Counted from the stretch's first letter, positions 6,738 to 13,813 are shown. The stretch: 24,086 nt of DNA from CAMBDR01 sp046597185 (GCA_046597185.1 JBKJLF010000904.1:1-24086); one strand, 5' to 3'. The notes: generated from the letters alone by a model not told the origin. Numbers and translations are program-made.

Positions 6738-7052
6738 ATGGATAAGATTCGTAAGAGTGACGAGGTAATCGTCCTGACCGGTAAAGACAAGGGCAAACGC
6801 GGCGTGGTGCAAACCCGTGTAGATGCTGAACATGTTGTCGTTGATGGGGTCAATATCGCCAAGAAGGCGGTTAAACCTAATCCGATGACCGGTGTTACTG
6901 GCGGTATCGTTGATAAGGCGATGCCAATTCATGTGTCTAATGTGGCGTTGTTTAACGCTGCAACAGGCAAGGCAGATCGTGTCGGCTTTAAAGTCGTGGA
7001 TGGCAAGAAAGTCCGCGTATTTAAGTCGAATGGCGAAGTCGTTAAGGTTTAA
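6738..7052 (+). CDS. rplX: 50S ribosomal protein L24
   Basis: L24 is one of two initiators of large-subunit assembly and binds the 5' part of 23S rRNA. The product has 104 residues, equal to E. coli, with the KOW motif in VIVLTGKDKGKRGVV near the N-terminus and the family stretch VDGVNIAKKAVKPNP. AAGGAG precedes ATG 6738. It sits between rplN and rplE with short spacers. Nothing odd was seen. Confidence 0.96.
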   Translation: MDKIRKSDEVIVLTGKDKGKRGVVQTRVDAEHVVVDGVNIAKKAVKPNPMTGVTGGIVDKAMPIHVSNVALFNAATGKADRVGFKVVDGKKVRVFKSNGEVVKV

Positions 7053-7058
7053 CAGATC

Positions 7059-7598
7059 ATGGCACGTCTCCAACAGTTTTATAAAGAAAAAGTCGTTGCC
7101 GACTTGACCACGAAATTTTCGTACAAGTCGCCAATGGAAGTGCCGCGTTTGCTCAAGATTACCCTGAATATGGGTTTGTCTGAAGCCATCGCTGACAAGA
7201 AGATCATTGAACATGCAGTGGGTGATCTGACTAAAATCGCTGGCCAAAAGCCAGTGGTGACCAAGGCACGTAAGGCAATTGCTGGCTTCAAAATTCGCGA
7301 AGGTTATCCAATTGGTTGTATGGTGACTTTGCGTGGTGCTCGCATGTATGAATTTCTTGATCGTTTAATTACCGTTGCCTTGCCTCGGGTACGTGACTTC
7401 CGTGGTGTATCCGGTCGCGCATTCGATGGTCGTGGTAACTACAATATCGGTGTGAAAGAGCAAATCATTTTCCCCGAAATTGAATACGACAAGATTGACG
7501 TGTTGCGTGGTATGAATATTAGTATCACCACCACTGCCAAGACCGACGATGAAGCGAAAGCTTTGCTCGCCGCCTTTAAATTTCCGTTCAGAAACTGA
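7059..7598 (+). CDS. rplE: 50S ribosomal protein L5
   Basis: L5 binds 5S rRNA with L18 and L25 and contacts P-site tRNA. The product has 179 residues, equal to E. coli. Conserved stretches: PRLLKITLNMGLSEA, GQKPVVTKARKAIAGFKIREG, VTLRGARMYEFLDRLI and the loop FRGVSGRAFDGRGNY. In E. coli, S8 represses the spc operon by binding mRNA at the rplE start; I did not find an evident S8-site mimic here by eye. The gene is 6 nt after rplX and 7 nt before rpsN. Confidence 0.97.
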   Translation: MARLQQFYKEKVVADLTTKFSYKSPMEVPRLLKITLNMGLSEAIADKKIIEHAVGDLTKIAGQKPVVTKARKAIAGFKIREGYPIGCMVTLRGARMYEFLDRLITVALPRVRDFRGVSGRAFDGRGNYNIGVKEQIIFPEIEYDKIDVLRGMNISITTTAKTDDEAKALLAAFKFPFRN

Positions 7599-7605
7599 GA
7601 TCGCC

Positions 7606-7911
7606 ATGGCAAAACTGGCACTGATTAATCGCGAACAAAAACGCGCTGACCTGGTAAAGAAATATGCCAGCAAGCGTGCAGAGTTGAAGGCCATCATTGA
7701 TGACCAATCGAAATCTGAAGAAGAGCGCTACGAGGCTCGCTTGAAATTACAAGCGTTACCACGTAATTCGAACCCAACCCGCCAACGTAACCGTTGTGCA
7801 ATTACGGGTCGCCCACGTGGCACATTCCGTAAATTCGGCTTGGGCCGTACCAAACTCCGTGAATTCGCCATGCGTGGTGAAATTCCCGGTCTGACAAAAG
7901 CAAGCTGGTAA
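7606..7911 (+). CDS. rpsN: 30S ribosomal protein S14 (zinc-independent type)
   Basis: S14 is a late-assembling head protein of the small subunit. The product has 101 residues, equal to E. coli, and is the long type without the CxxC...CxxC zinc site; the conserved end is LPRNSNPTRQRNRCAITGRPRG and onward to LTKASW. I chose ATG 7606 (MAKLALINREQKR), which matches the family start, over a longer in-frame extension that would overlap rplE. The upstream ribosome-binding site is weak (GAGA), hinting at coupling to rplE translation. Confidence 0.96.
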   Translation: MAKLALINREQKRADLVKKYASKRAELKAIIDDQSKSEEERYEARLKLQALPRNSNPTRQRNRCAITGRPRGTFRKFGLGRTKLREFAMRGEIPGLTKASW

Positions 7912-7925
7912 TAGGAGTACAAGCA

Positions 7926-8321
7926 ATGAGTATGAGCGATCCTATCGCCGATATGCTGACCCGCATACGCAACGCCCAGGGTGTACACAAGACTCAAGTA
8001 GTCATGCCGTCGTCCAAGTTAAAGGTTGCAATTGCCAACGTCCTCAAGGACGAGGGTTACATTGAAGATTTCGTGGTGGCTGCCGAAGGCGGTAAAGCGG
8101 AATTGAAAATCGGTTTGAAATATTATGTTGGTCGTCCCGTCATTGAGCGCCTTGAGCGCGTTTCCCGTCCAGGGTTGCGTGTCTACAAGGGCAAAGACGA
8201 GATCCCTGCTGTGATGAATGGTTTGGGCGTCGCAATCGTCTCCACCCCAAAAGGTGTGATGACGGATCGTAAAGCGCGCGCAACCGGTGTCGGTGGCGAA
8301 GTAATTTGCTACGTGGCTTAA
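7926..8321 (+). CDS. rpsH: 30S ribosomal protein S8
   Basis: S8 binds the central domain of 16S rRNA and, in E. coli, represses the spc operon. The product has 131 residues (E. coli 130), with MSDPIADMLTRIRNAQ at the start and the C-terminal signature STPKGVMTDRKARATGVGGEVICYV. AGGAG lies before ATG 7926; a second in-frame ATG two codons later would also be possible. It is flanked by rpsN (14 nt) and rplF (11 nt). Confidence 0.96.
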   Translation: MSMSDPIADMLTRIRNAQGVHKTQVVMPSSKLKVAIANVLKDEGYIEDFVVAAEGGKAELKIGLKYYVGRPVIERLERVSRPGLRVYKGKDEIPAVMNGLGVAIVSTPKGVMTDRKARATGVGGEVICYVA

Positions 8322-8332
8322 GGAGTGCAACG

Positions 8333-8866
8333 ATGTCTCGAGTAGCTAAAATGCCGATTGCACTGCCAGCGGGCGCGGAAGTGTCCATCGCAGCAGAGCA
8401 AATTACGGTCAAAGGCCCATTGGGCACATTATCCCAGTCCCTCAACGGATTGGTCAAGATTGGCAACAACAACGGAACCCTGAGTTTCGAAGTTGGCAAC
8501 GATAGTCGCGAAGCTGATGCGATGTCGGGTACGATGCGCGCACTGGTCAACAATATGGTGATCGGTGTGACCAAAGGCTATGAGAAGAAGTTGACATTGG
8601 TGGGTGTGGGTTATAAAGCCCAGGCTGCTGGTGAAAAACTCAATCTCTCGCTGGGGTTTTCGCATCCGGTAGTGCACGATATGCCTGCTGGCATCAAGTG
8701 CGAAACGCCAACCCCGACGGAGATCCTGATCAAAGGGATCGACAAGCAGCGCGTTGGGCAAGTTGCCGCCGAAGTGCGTGCTTACCGCAGTCCTGAGCCT
8801 TATAAGGGCAAGGGCGTTCGTTATGCGAACGAAGTGGTCAAGCTTAAAGAAACCAAGAAGAAGTAA
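8333..8866 (+). CDS. rplF: 50S ribosomal protein L6
   Basis: L6 lies near the GTPase-associated centre and the sarcin-ricin loop. The product has 177 residues, equal to E. coli, made of two similar halves; the first begins MSRVAKMPIALPAG and the second carries the signature PEPYKGKGVRY near residue 155. ATG 8333 was chosen because AAGGAG precedes it by 8 nt; an in-frame upstream start would overlap rpsH. The rplR gene follows after 12 nt. Confidence 0.96.
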   Translation: MSRVAKMPIALPAGAEVSIAAEQITVKGPLGTLSQSLNGLVKIGNNNGTLSFEVGNDSREADAMSGTMRALVNNMVIGVTKGYEKKLTLVGVGYKAQAAGEKLNLSLGFSHPVVHDMPAGIKCETPTPTEILIKGIDKQRVGQVAAEVRAYRSPEPYKGKGVRYANEVVKLKETKKK

Positions 8867-8878
8867 TAGGGGCTGATG

Positions 8879-9241
8879 ATGAACAAAAAAGAATCACGGC
8901 TGCGTCGCGGGCGTCAAACCCGGATCAAGATTGCCGAGTTGAAGGTGAACCGTTTGGCGGTGCATCGTACCAATTTGCATATCTATGCCAACCTGATCAG
9001 CCCGGATGCAACAATTTTGGTTTCAGCTTCAACGCTGGAAGCCGAAGTGCGGGCCGAATTGGCGGGCAAGTCTGGTGCAGGTGGCAATGCCGCAGCGGCA
9101 GCACTGGTTGGCAAGCGCGTCGCCGAAAAGGCGTTGCAAGCAGGGATTACCGAAGTCGCGTTTGATCGCTCCGGTTTCCGTTACCACGGTCGGATCAAGG
9201 CGTTGGCAGAAGCTGCGCGTGAAGCCGGTTTGAAGTTCTAA
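8879..9241 (+). CDS. rplR: 50S ribosomal protein L18
   Basis: L18 binds 5S rRNA with L5. The product has 120 residues (E. coli 117), starting MNKKESRLRRGRQTR, with NLHIYANLISPDATILVSAST in the centre and a C-terminal half ending FRYHGRIKALAEAAREAGLKF. Two adjacent ATGs exist (8876 and 8879); I prefer 8879 because AGGGG at 8868-8872 is then at normal distance. The neighbours rplF and rpsE are both 12 nt away. Confidence 0.95.
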   Translation: MNKKESRLRRGRQTRIKIAELKVNRLAVHRTNLHIYANLISPDATILVSASTLEAEVRAELAGKSGAGGNAAAAALVGKRVAEKALQAGITEVAFDRSGFRYHGRIKALAEAAREAGLKF

Positions 9242-9253
9242 GGAAGAATTGTC

Positions 9254-9772
9254 ATGGCAAAAATGCAAGGTAAAGCGGCAGGCGACAAACCGGATGACGG
9301 CATGCGCGAAAAAATGATCGCGATCAACCGCGTGACCAAAGTGGTCAAGGGTGGTCGTATCATGGGTTTCGCAGCATTGACTGTTGTGGGTGACGGCGAT
9401 GGTCGTATCGGCATGGGCAAGGGCAAATCGAAAGAAGTGCCAGTGGCTGTGCAAAAAGCGATGGAAGAAGCACGTCGCAATTTGTTGAAAATTTCGTTGA
9501 AAAACGGCACATTACAACATACCGTAACAGGTCAGCACGGTGCATCGCGGGTTCTGATGAGCCCAGCCAAGCCCGGTACTGGCGTGATTGCCGGTGGTGC
9601 GATGCGCGCTATTTTCGAAGTGATGGGTGTCACCGATGTGGTGGCCAAATCGATCGGTTCCAGTAATCCGTATAACATGGTTCGCGCCACGTTGGATGGT
9701 CTGGCCAAGATGAGCACGCCGGCAGAAATCGCTGCCAAGCGCGGCAAGTCGGTTGAAGAAATTCTGGGTTAA
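9254..9772 (+). CDS. rpsE: 30S ribosomal protein S5
   Basis: S5 forms the mRNA entry site with S3 and S4 and affects decoding fidelity. The product has 172 residues (E. coli 167), with the double-stranded-RNA-binding-like domain from residue 18 (REKMIAINRVTKVVKGGRIMGFAAL) and the C-terminal half containing GVIAGGAMRAIFEVMGV. AAGGAAG precedes the start. rpmD follows after 10 nt. The N-terminal MAKMQGKAAGDKPDDG is a short extension. Confidence 0.97.
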   Translation: MAKMQGKAAGDKPDDGMREKMIAINRVTKVVKGGRIMGFAALTVVGDGDGRIGMGKGKSKEVPVAVQKAMEEARRNLLKISLKNGTLQHTVTGQHGASRVLMSPAKPGTGVIAGGAMRAIFEVMGVTDVVAKSIGSSNPYNMVRATLDGLAKMSTPAEIAAKRGKSVEEILG

Positions 9773-9782
9773 GGTGAACAAC

Positions 9783-9962
9783 ATGGCAAAGACAGTCAAA
9801 GTTCAGTTAGTCATGGGGTTGATCGGCACGCAGCAATCTCATCGCGCTACCGTGCGCGGTTTGGGCTTACGTCGGGTCAACTCGGTTCGCGAGTTGGAAG
9901 ACACGCCAGCAGTGCGCGGCATGATCAACAAAGTGCGTTATCTCGTTAAAGTTGTTGGGTAA
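9783..9962 (+). CDS. rpmD: 50S ribosomal protein L30
   Basis: L30 is a small large-subunit protein absent from many bacterial lineages but kept in proteobacteria. The product has 59 residues, equal to E. coli. It begins MAKTVKVQLVMGLIG and contains RATVRGLGLRRVNSV and the terminal RYLVKVVG. I chose ATG 9783 (upstream AAGGTGAA); an in-frame upstream start would overlap rpsE. The rplO gene follows after 28 nt. Confidence 0.95.
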   Translation: MAKTVKVQLVMGLIGTQQSHRATVRGLGLRRVNSVRELEDTPAVRGMINKVRYLVKVVG

Positions 9963-9990
9963 GCCGCAAGGCTTACGAACGGAGCAAATT

Positions 9991-10422
9991 ATGGAATTGA
10001 ACACTATTTCCCCAGCACCAGGTTCCAAGCACGCCAAGCGTCGCGTTGGTCGTGGTATTGGTTCGGGCCTGGGTAAAACGGCGGGCCGTGGTCATAAAGG
10101 CCAAAAGTCACGTTCGGGCGGGTTCCACAAGGTAGGTTTTGAAGGTGGTCAAATGCCTTTGCAACGTCGTCTGCCAAAGCGTGGTTTCAAATCACTGAAT
10201 GCCTCTTTTAAGGCAGAAGTGCGGTTGTCGGATCTGGAAGGTTTGCCAGTGTCGGACATCGACTTGGTTGCATTGAAACAAGCTGGCTTGGTCGGTGTGT
10301 TGGCACGTGATGTACGCGTGATTCTCACTGGCGAAATCGGCAAAAAAGTAACGCTCAAAGGCTTGAAAGCAACGGCGGGTGCGAAAGCAGCCATCGAAGC
10401 CGCTGGCGGTTCGGTTGAGTAA
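9991..10422 (+). CDS. rplO: 50S ribosomal protein L15
   Basis: L15 is a late-assembly large-subunit protein with a long Gly/Arg-rich N-terminal extension that threads through 23S rRNA. The product has 143 residues (E. coli 144), beginning MELNTISPAPGSKHAKRRVGRG, with GRGHKGQKSRSGG and FEGGQMPLQRRLPKRGF. ATG 9991 follows GGAG at 9981-9984. The gene immediately precedes secY, as in most proteobacteria. Confidence 0.96.
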   Translation: MELNTISPAPGSKHAKRRVGRGIGSGLGKTAGRGHKGQKSRSGGFHKVGFEGGQMPLQRRLPKRGFKSLNASFKAEVRLSDLEGLPVSDIDLVALKQAGLVGVLARDVRVILTGEIGKKVTLKGLKATAGAKAAIEAAGGSVE

Positions 10423-10447
10423 GCAAGCTGTTTGATCGGAGCATTCA

Positions 10448-11776
10448 TTGGCAACTAACCCACAACTTGCGAAAAGCGCGGCCAATGGTTTCCCTTGGGG
10501 ACGCCTTTGGTTTCTGCTTGGTGCATTATTGGTCTACCGTATTGGTGCGCACATCCCGGTTCCCGGGATTGATCCGACCTCATTGGCGGCATTGTTTAAA
10601 CAAAACCAGGGCGGTATTTTGGGGATGTTTAATATGTTTTCCGGTGGCGCATTGTCCCGTTTTACCATTTTCGCGCTGGGCATTATGCCCTACATTTCGG
10701 CTTCGATCATTATGCAATTGGGTTCGATCGTGTCGCCGCAATTGGAAGCGTTGAAAAAAGAAGGTGAGTCTGGACGGCGTAAGATTACGCAGTACACTCG
10801 GTATGGCACCTTGGTGCTGGCGACGATTCAGGGTTTATTCATTGCAATTGGCCTGGAATCGCAAAGTGGTTTGGTACTCGATCCCGGTTTGGCTTTCCGC
10901 TTCACCACGGTCGTCACTTTGTTGACTGGCACCATGTTTTTGATGTGGTTGGGTGAACAAATTACCGAGCGTGGTTTAGGTAACGGTATTTCGATCATCA
11001 TCTTCGCAGGGATTGCGGCGGGTTTGCCAAATGGATTGGGTGGCTTGTTTGAGTTGGTACGTAATGGTTCGATGCACTCTTTGGTGGCTTTGATCATTTG
11101 TGTATTGGCCGCTGGCGTTACCTTTCTGGTGGTGTTCATTGAACGTGGGCAACGCAAGATTCTGGTGAACTACGCCAAACGGCAAGTAGGTAATAAAGTG
11201 TATGGTGGGCAAAGCAGTCATTTGCCGCTGAAGTTGAATATGGCGGGTGTGATTCCTCCGATTTTTGCTTCGTCCATTATTTTGTTCCCGGCAACGATTT
11301 CAGGCGCATTTACCAAAGATGGCGAAGGTGGCCCAATGGTACGTTTCTTGAAAGATATGGCTGCCTCCATGGCACCAGGTGAACCGATTCATGCCTTGTT
11401 GTATGCGATTGCCATCGTGTTTTTCTGCTTCTTCTATACCGCTTTGGTATTTAACAGCAAAGAAACCGCTGACAATTTGAAAAAGAGCGGTGCATTCGTT
11501 CCGGGGATACGTCCGGGTGAGCAAACCGCACGTTATATTGACAAGATTTTGATGCGTTTGACCTTGGCTGGTTCGGTGTATATCACCTTGGTGTGTTTGT
11601 TGCCGGAATTTTTGATTGCCAAATGGAAGGTGCCGTTTTATTTTGGTGGTACTTCTCTATTAATTATTGTGGTAGTGACGATGGACTTTATGGCGCAGGT
11701 ACAGAACTATGTGATGTCCCAGCAATATGACTCTCTACTACGCAAGGCAAACTTTAAAGGCGGCGTAACCCGCTAA
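10448..11776 (+). CDS. secY: Protein translocase subunit SecY, TTG start
   Basis: SecY is the channel subunit of the SecYEG translocon in the inner membrane. The product has 442 residues (E. coli 443) with ten predicted membrane segments. Family marks are PVPGIDP in the first periplasmic part, GIMPYISASIIMQL in segment 2, KEGESGRRKITQYTRYG, the cytoplasmic loop ERGQRKILVNYAKRQVG, and GIRPGEQTARYIDKIL in the ribosome/SecA-binding C5 loop. The start is TTG 10448: GGAG ends 6 nt before it and no ATG lies at a suitable place. The N-terminus NGFPWGRLWFLLGALLVYRIG then aligns with relatives. TTG may lower SecY output relative to the ribosomal genes around it. Confidence 0.95.
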   Translation: MATNPQLAKSAANGFPWGRLWFLLGALLVYRIGAHIPVPGIDPTSLAALFKQNQGGILGMFNMFSGGALSRFTIFALGIMPYISASIIMQLGSIVSPQLEALKKEGESGRRKITQYTRYGTLVLATIQGLFIAIGLESQSGLVLDPGLAFRFTTVVTLLTGTMFLMWLGEQITERGLGNGISIIIFAGIAAGLPNGLGGLFELVRNGSMHSLVALIICVLAAGVTFLVVFIERGQRKILVNYAKRQVGNKVYGGQSSHLPLKLNMAGVIPPIFASSIILFPATISGAFTKDGEGGPMVRFLKDMAASMAPGEPIHALLYAIAIVFFCFFYTALVFNSKETADNLKKSGAFVPGIRPGEQTARYIDKILMRLTLAGSVYITLVCLLPEFLIAKWKVPFYFGGTSLLIIVVVTMDFMAQVQNYVMSQQYDSLLRKANFKGGVTR

Positions 11777-11794
11777 CGCGAGGGCACGGACCAT

Positions 11795-12013
11795 ATGGCA
11801 AAAGACGACGTTATTCAGATGCAAGGCGAGATTCTTGAGAATCTGCCCAACGCAACATTCCGAGTGAAGTTGGAAAACGGACATGTGGTGCTCGGCCACA
11901 TTTCTGGCAAGATGCGAATGAACTATATTCGTATTTTGCCGGGCGATAAGGTGACGGTAGAATTGACACCTTATGATTTGAGCCGGGCACGTATTGTGTT
12001 CCGCACCAAGTAA
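11795..12013 (+). CDS. infA: Translation initiation factor IF-1
   Basis: IF-1 blocks the ribosomal A site during initiation. The product has 72 residues, the standard length, an OB-fold protein with MAKDDVIQMQGEILE, GHVVLGHISGKMRMNYIRILPGDKV and the end SRARIVFRTK. Its place between secY and rpmJ is typical for Burkholderiales and many non-enteric bacteria, unlike E. coli, where infA is elsewhere. The ribosome-binding site is GAGGG some 9 nt upstream. Confidence 0.97.
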   Translation: MAKDDVIQMQGEILENLPNATFRVKLENGHVVLGHISGKMRMNYIRILPGDKVTVELTPYDLSRARIVFRTK

Positions 12014-12039
12014 TACACAAACGAAAGAAAGAGGCTTTT

Positions 12040-12153
12040 ATGAAAGTTCTGGCATCAGTTAAGCGGATTTGCCGCAACTGTAAAATTATCCGCCGCAAGG
12101 GGCATGTTCGTGTTATTTGCATCGAAGCTCGCCACAAGCAGCGTCAAGGTTAA
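12040..12153 (+). CDS. rpmJ: 50S ribosomal protein L36
   Basis: L36 is the smallest large-subunit protein and helps organise 23S rRNA late in assembly. The product has 37 residues: MKVLASVKRICRNCKIIRRK and then GHVRVICIEARHKQRQG. The zinc ribbon is intact (two Cys in CRNC, a third Cys in VIC, and a His), so this is the zinc-binding form. AGAGG precedes ATG 12040. It is short enough to be missed by length-filtered gene finders. Confidence 0.95.
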   Translation: MKVLASVKRICRNCKIIRRKGHVRVICIEARHKQRQG

Positions 12154-12159
12154 TTAACA

Positions 12160-12181
12160 CGTTATTTATTGAGGAATAACG
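12160..12181 (+). promoter_or_regulatory. Hairpin holding the rpsM ribosome-binding site in its loop
   Basis: CGTTATT (12160-12166) is perfectly complementary to AATAACG (12175-12181), a 7-bp AT-rich stem ending one base before the rpsM ATG. The Shine-Dalgarno GAGG (12171-12174) lies in the 8-nt loop. Such a fold could adjust rpsM initiation. In E. coli S4 represses the alpha operon at the rpsM start, but through a larger pseudoknot, so any link is inference. Confidence 0.4.
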
Positions 12182-12182
12182 A

Positions 12183-12548
12183 ATGGCACGTATCGCAGGG
12201 GTTAACATCCCAAATCATCAGCATACCGTAATTGGCTTGACTGCAATTTATGGTATCGGCCGCCCACGCGCAGAAAAAATCTGTGCTACAACGGGTGTTT
12301 TGACGACCAAAAAGATCAAAGATCTGGACGACAGCGAGTTGGAAAAGCTGCGTGATGAAATTGGTAAATTCATTGTTGAGGGTGACCTCCGCCGTGAACT
12401 CTCCATGAACATCAAGCGCTTGATGGACTTGGGTTGCTATCGTGGCATGCGTCATCGCAAGGGCTTGCCGGTTCGTGGTCAGCGTACCCGAACTAACGCA
12501 CGTACCCGTAAGGGCCCGCGTAAAGCCGCACAATCGCTGAAGAAATAA
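12183..12548 (+). CDS. rpsM: 30S ribosomal protein S13
   Basis: S13 sits in the small-subunit head and contacts P-site tRNA and L5/L31 bridges. The product has 121 residues (E. coli 118), starting MARIAGVNIPNHQHTVIGL, with a helix-two-turn-helix core and the basic C-terminal signature GLPVRGQRTRTNARTRKGP. It is the first gene of the alpha part. GAGG lies in the loop of a small hairpin just before the start. rpsK follows after 39 nt. Confidence 0.97.
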   Translation: MARIAGVNIPNHQHTVIGLTAIYGIGRPRAEKICATTGVLTTKKIKDLDDSELEKLRDEIGKFIVEGDLRRELSMNIKRLMDLGCYRGMRHRKGLPVRGQRTRTNARTRKGPRKAAQSLKK

Positions 12549-12587
12549 TCAGCAGTTTGATTTGTCGTCGGATTCAAGGAAAACATT

Positions 12588-12992
12588 ATGGCTAAAGCCC
12601 AAAATAGCGCAGCAGCAGCCCGCGTGCGCAAAAAAGTTAAAAAGAATGTGGCCGAGGGTATCGCACACGTGCATGCTTCGTTCAACAATACCATCATCAC
12701 GATCACTGATCGCCAAGGCAATGCCTTGTCCTGGGCAACATCAGGCGGTGCCGGTTTTAAGGGTTCGCGTAAATCGACCCCGTTTGCAGCCCAGGTTGCA
12801 GCCGAGGCCGCAGGTAAAGTGGCAGTGGAATGTGGCGTGAAAAATCTGGAAGTACGGATCAAGGGCCCAGGTCCTGGCCGTGAGTCCGCCGTGCGTGCGT
12901 TGAACAATCTGGGTATTAAAATCACCCTGATTCAAGACGTTACACCGGTGCCACACAACGGTTGCCGTCCACCAAAGCGCCGTCGTATCTAA
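12588..12992 (+). CDS. rpsK: 30S ribosomal protein S11
   Basis: S11 lies on the platform near the E site. The product has 134 residues (E. coli 129), with an Ala/Lys-rich N-terminus, then GIAHVHASFNNTIITITD, SGGAGFKGSRKSTPFAAQ, GPGPGRESAVRAL and the end PHNGCRPPKRRRI. The Asn-Gly of PHNGC is the site of isoaspartate formation in E. coli S11. AAGGAAAA precedes ATG 12588. A 197-nt gap with a promoter follows before rpsD. Confidence 0.97.
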   Translation: MAKAQNSAAAARVRKKVKKNVAEGIAHVHASFNNTIITITDRQGNALSWATSGGAGFKGSRKSTPFAAQVAAEAAGKVAVECGVKNLEVRIKGPGPGRESAVRALNNLGIKITLIQDVTPVPHNGCRPPKRRRI

Positions 12993-12996
12993 GTGC

Positions 12997-13029
12997 TGAA
13001 TTTTAGCGCTGAATTTAAACAATGAATTT
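12997..13029 (+). repeat. Three TGAATTT direct repeats, 13-bp period, upstream of rpsD promoter
   Basis: TGAATTT occurs at 12997-13003, 13010-13016 and 13023-13029, exactly 13 bp apart, with GC preceding the first two copies and AAGCG/TAGCGC-like filler between. The array begins 4 nt after the rpsK stop and ends about 12 nt upstream of where a -35 would lie. It is AT-rich and occupies the UP-element zone of the rpsD promoter. No known repeat family is recognised. Confidence 0.6.
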
Positions 13030-13061
13030 AAGCGTTATAGTTTAATTGAGATTGCCCGTTG

Positions 13062-13079
13062 TGTTATAATTTCGGGCTT
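13062..13079 (+). promoter_or_regulatory. Extended -10 promoter upstream of rpsD
   Basis: TG-T-TATAAT (13062-13070) is a perfect extended -10 element. A consensus -35 is missing; TTAATT at 13042-13047 is the best match at a 17-nt spacing. TTC and then GGGCTT (13074-13079) follow, as in the rplC and rplN promoters. GCCCG (13054-13058) is complementary to CGGGC (13073-13077). The start would be near 13077, giving a leader of about 113 nt before rpsD. Confidence 0.65.
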
Positions 13080-13092
13080 TAAGACCACCGTC

Positions 13093-13159
13093 CAGCGTTT
13101 TTCGCTGTGACTTGCGTTCGTTAGTGCCATCAAATTGCTTTTGAATGGATTGCACTAAC
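13093..13159 (+). promoter_or_regulatory. Structured rpsD leader, candidate S4 autoregulatory element
   Basis: Two hairpins fill the leader. CAGCG (13093-13097) pairs with CGCTG (13103-13107) around TTTTT. GTTAGTGC (13120-13127) pairs perfectly with GCACTAAC (13152-13159), enclosing a 24-nt loop that can itself fold through CCAT/ATGG. The GGAAG ribosome-binding site follows at 13181. S4 controls its own synthesis through leader RNA in E. coli (alpha operon) and in Bacillus (rpsD leader); applying that to this leader is inference from structure and position. Confidence 0.4.
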
Positions 13160-13189
13160 CGGGGCGTTAACTGAAATAAAGGAAGAATT

Positions 13190-13813
13190 GTGGCACGTTA
13201 TATCGGACCAAAAGCAAAGCTGTCGCGCCGCGAAGGCACGGATCTGTTCTTGAAAAGCGCTCGTCGTTCACTCGACTCGAAGTGCAAACTGGATGTCAAA
13301 CCAGGTCAACATGGCGTAAAATCGGGTGCTCGTACCTCGGACTACGGTAACCAATTACGCGAAAAGCAAAAAGTAAAACGCATGTACGGCATCCTGGAAC
13401 GTCAGTTCCGCCGTTATTTTGCAGAAGCAGAACGCCGTAAAGGTAATACCGGTGAAACGTTGTTGCGTTTGCTGGAAGCACGTTTGGATAACGTGGTTTA
13501 TCGTATGGGCTTTGGTTCGACCCGCGCAGAAGCGCGTCAATTGGTCAGCCATAAAGCACTGACGGTCAACGGCATCGTTGTCAACATCGCTTCGTACCAG
13601 GTTCGCAGTGGCGACGTGGTCGCGATTCGCGAAAAGTCGAAAAAGCAAGTTCGTATCGTTGAATCCCTGGCATTGGCCGAACAAATCGGTATGCCGAGCT
13701 GGGTTTCGGTTGATAGCAAAAAGATGGAAGGTATTTTCAAACAAATGCCGGATCGTAACGAAGTCGCGATGGATGTCAATGAATCGCTGATCGTCGAATT
13801 GTATTCGCGTTAA
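13190..13813 (+). CDS. rpsD: 30S ribosomal protein S4, GTG start
   Basis: S4 initiates 30S assembly on the 5' domain of 16S rRNA, shapes the mRNA entry site and can repress its own mRNA. The product has 207 residues (E. coli 206). It starts with GTG 13190 (ARYIGPKAKLSRREG), preceded by GGAAG at the right distance; there is no suitable ATG. The S4 RNA-binding domain covers roughly residues 96-160 (LLEARLDNVVYRMGFGSTRAEARQ, SHKALTVNG). It has its own promoter and structured leader, unlike E. coli, where it is internal to the alpha operon. Confidence 0.97.
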   Translation: MARYIGPKAKLSRREGTDLFLKSARRSLDSKCKLDVKPGQHGVKSGARTSDYGNQLREKQKVKRMYGILERQFRRYFAEAERRKGNTGETLLRLLEARLDNVVYRMGFGSTRAEARQLVSHKALTVNGIVVNIASYQVRSGDVVAIREKSKKQVRIVESLALAEQIGMPSWVSVDSKKMEGIFKQMPDRNEVAMDVNESLIVELYSR

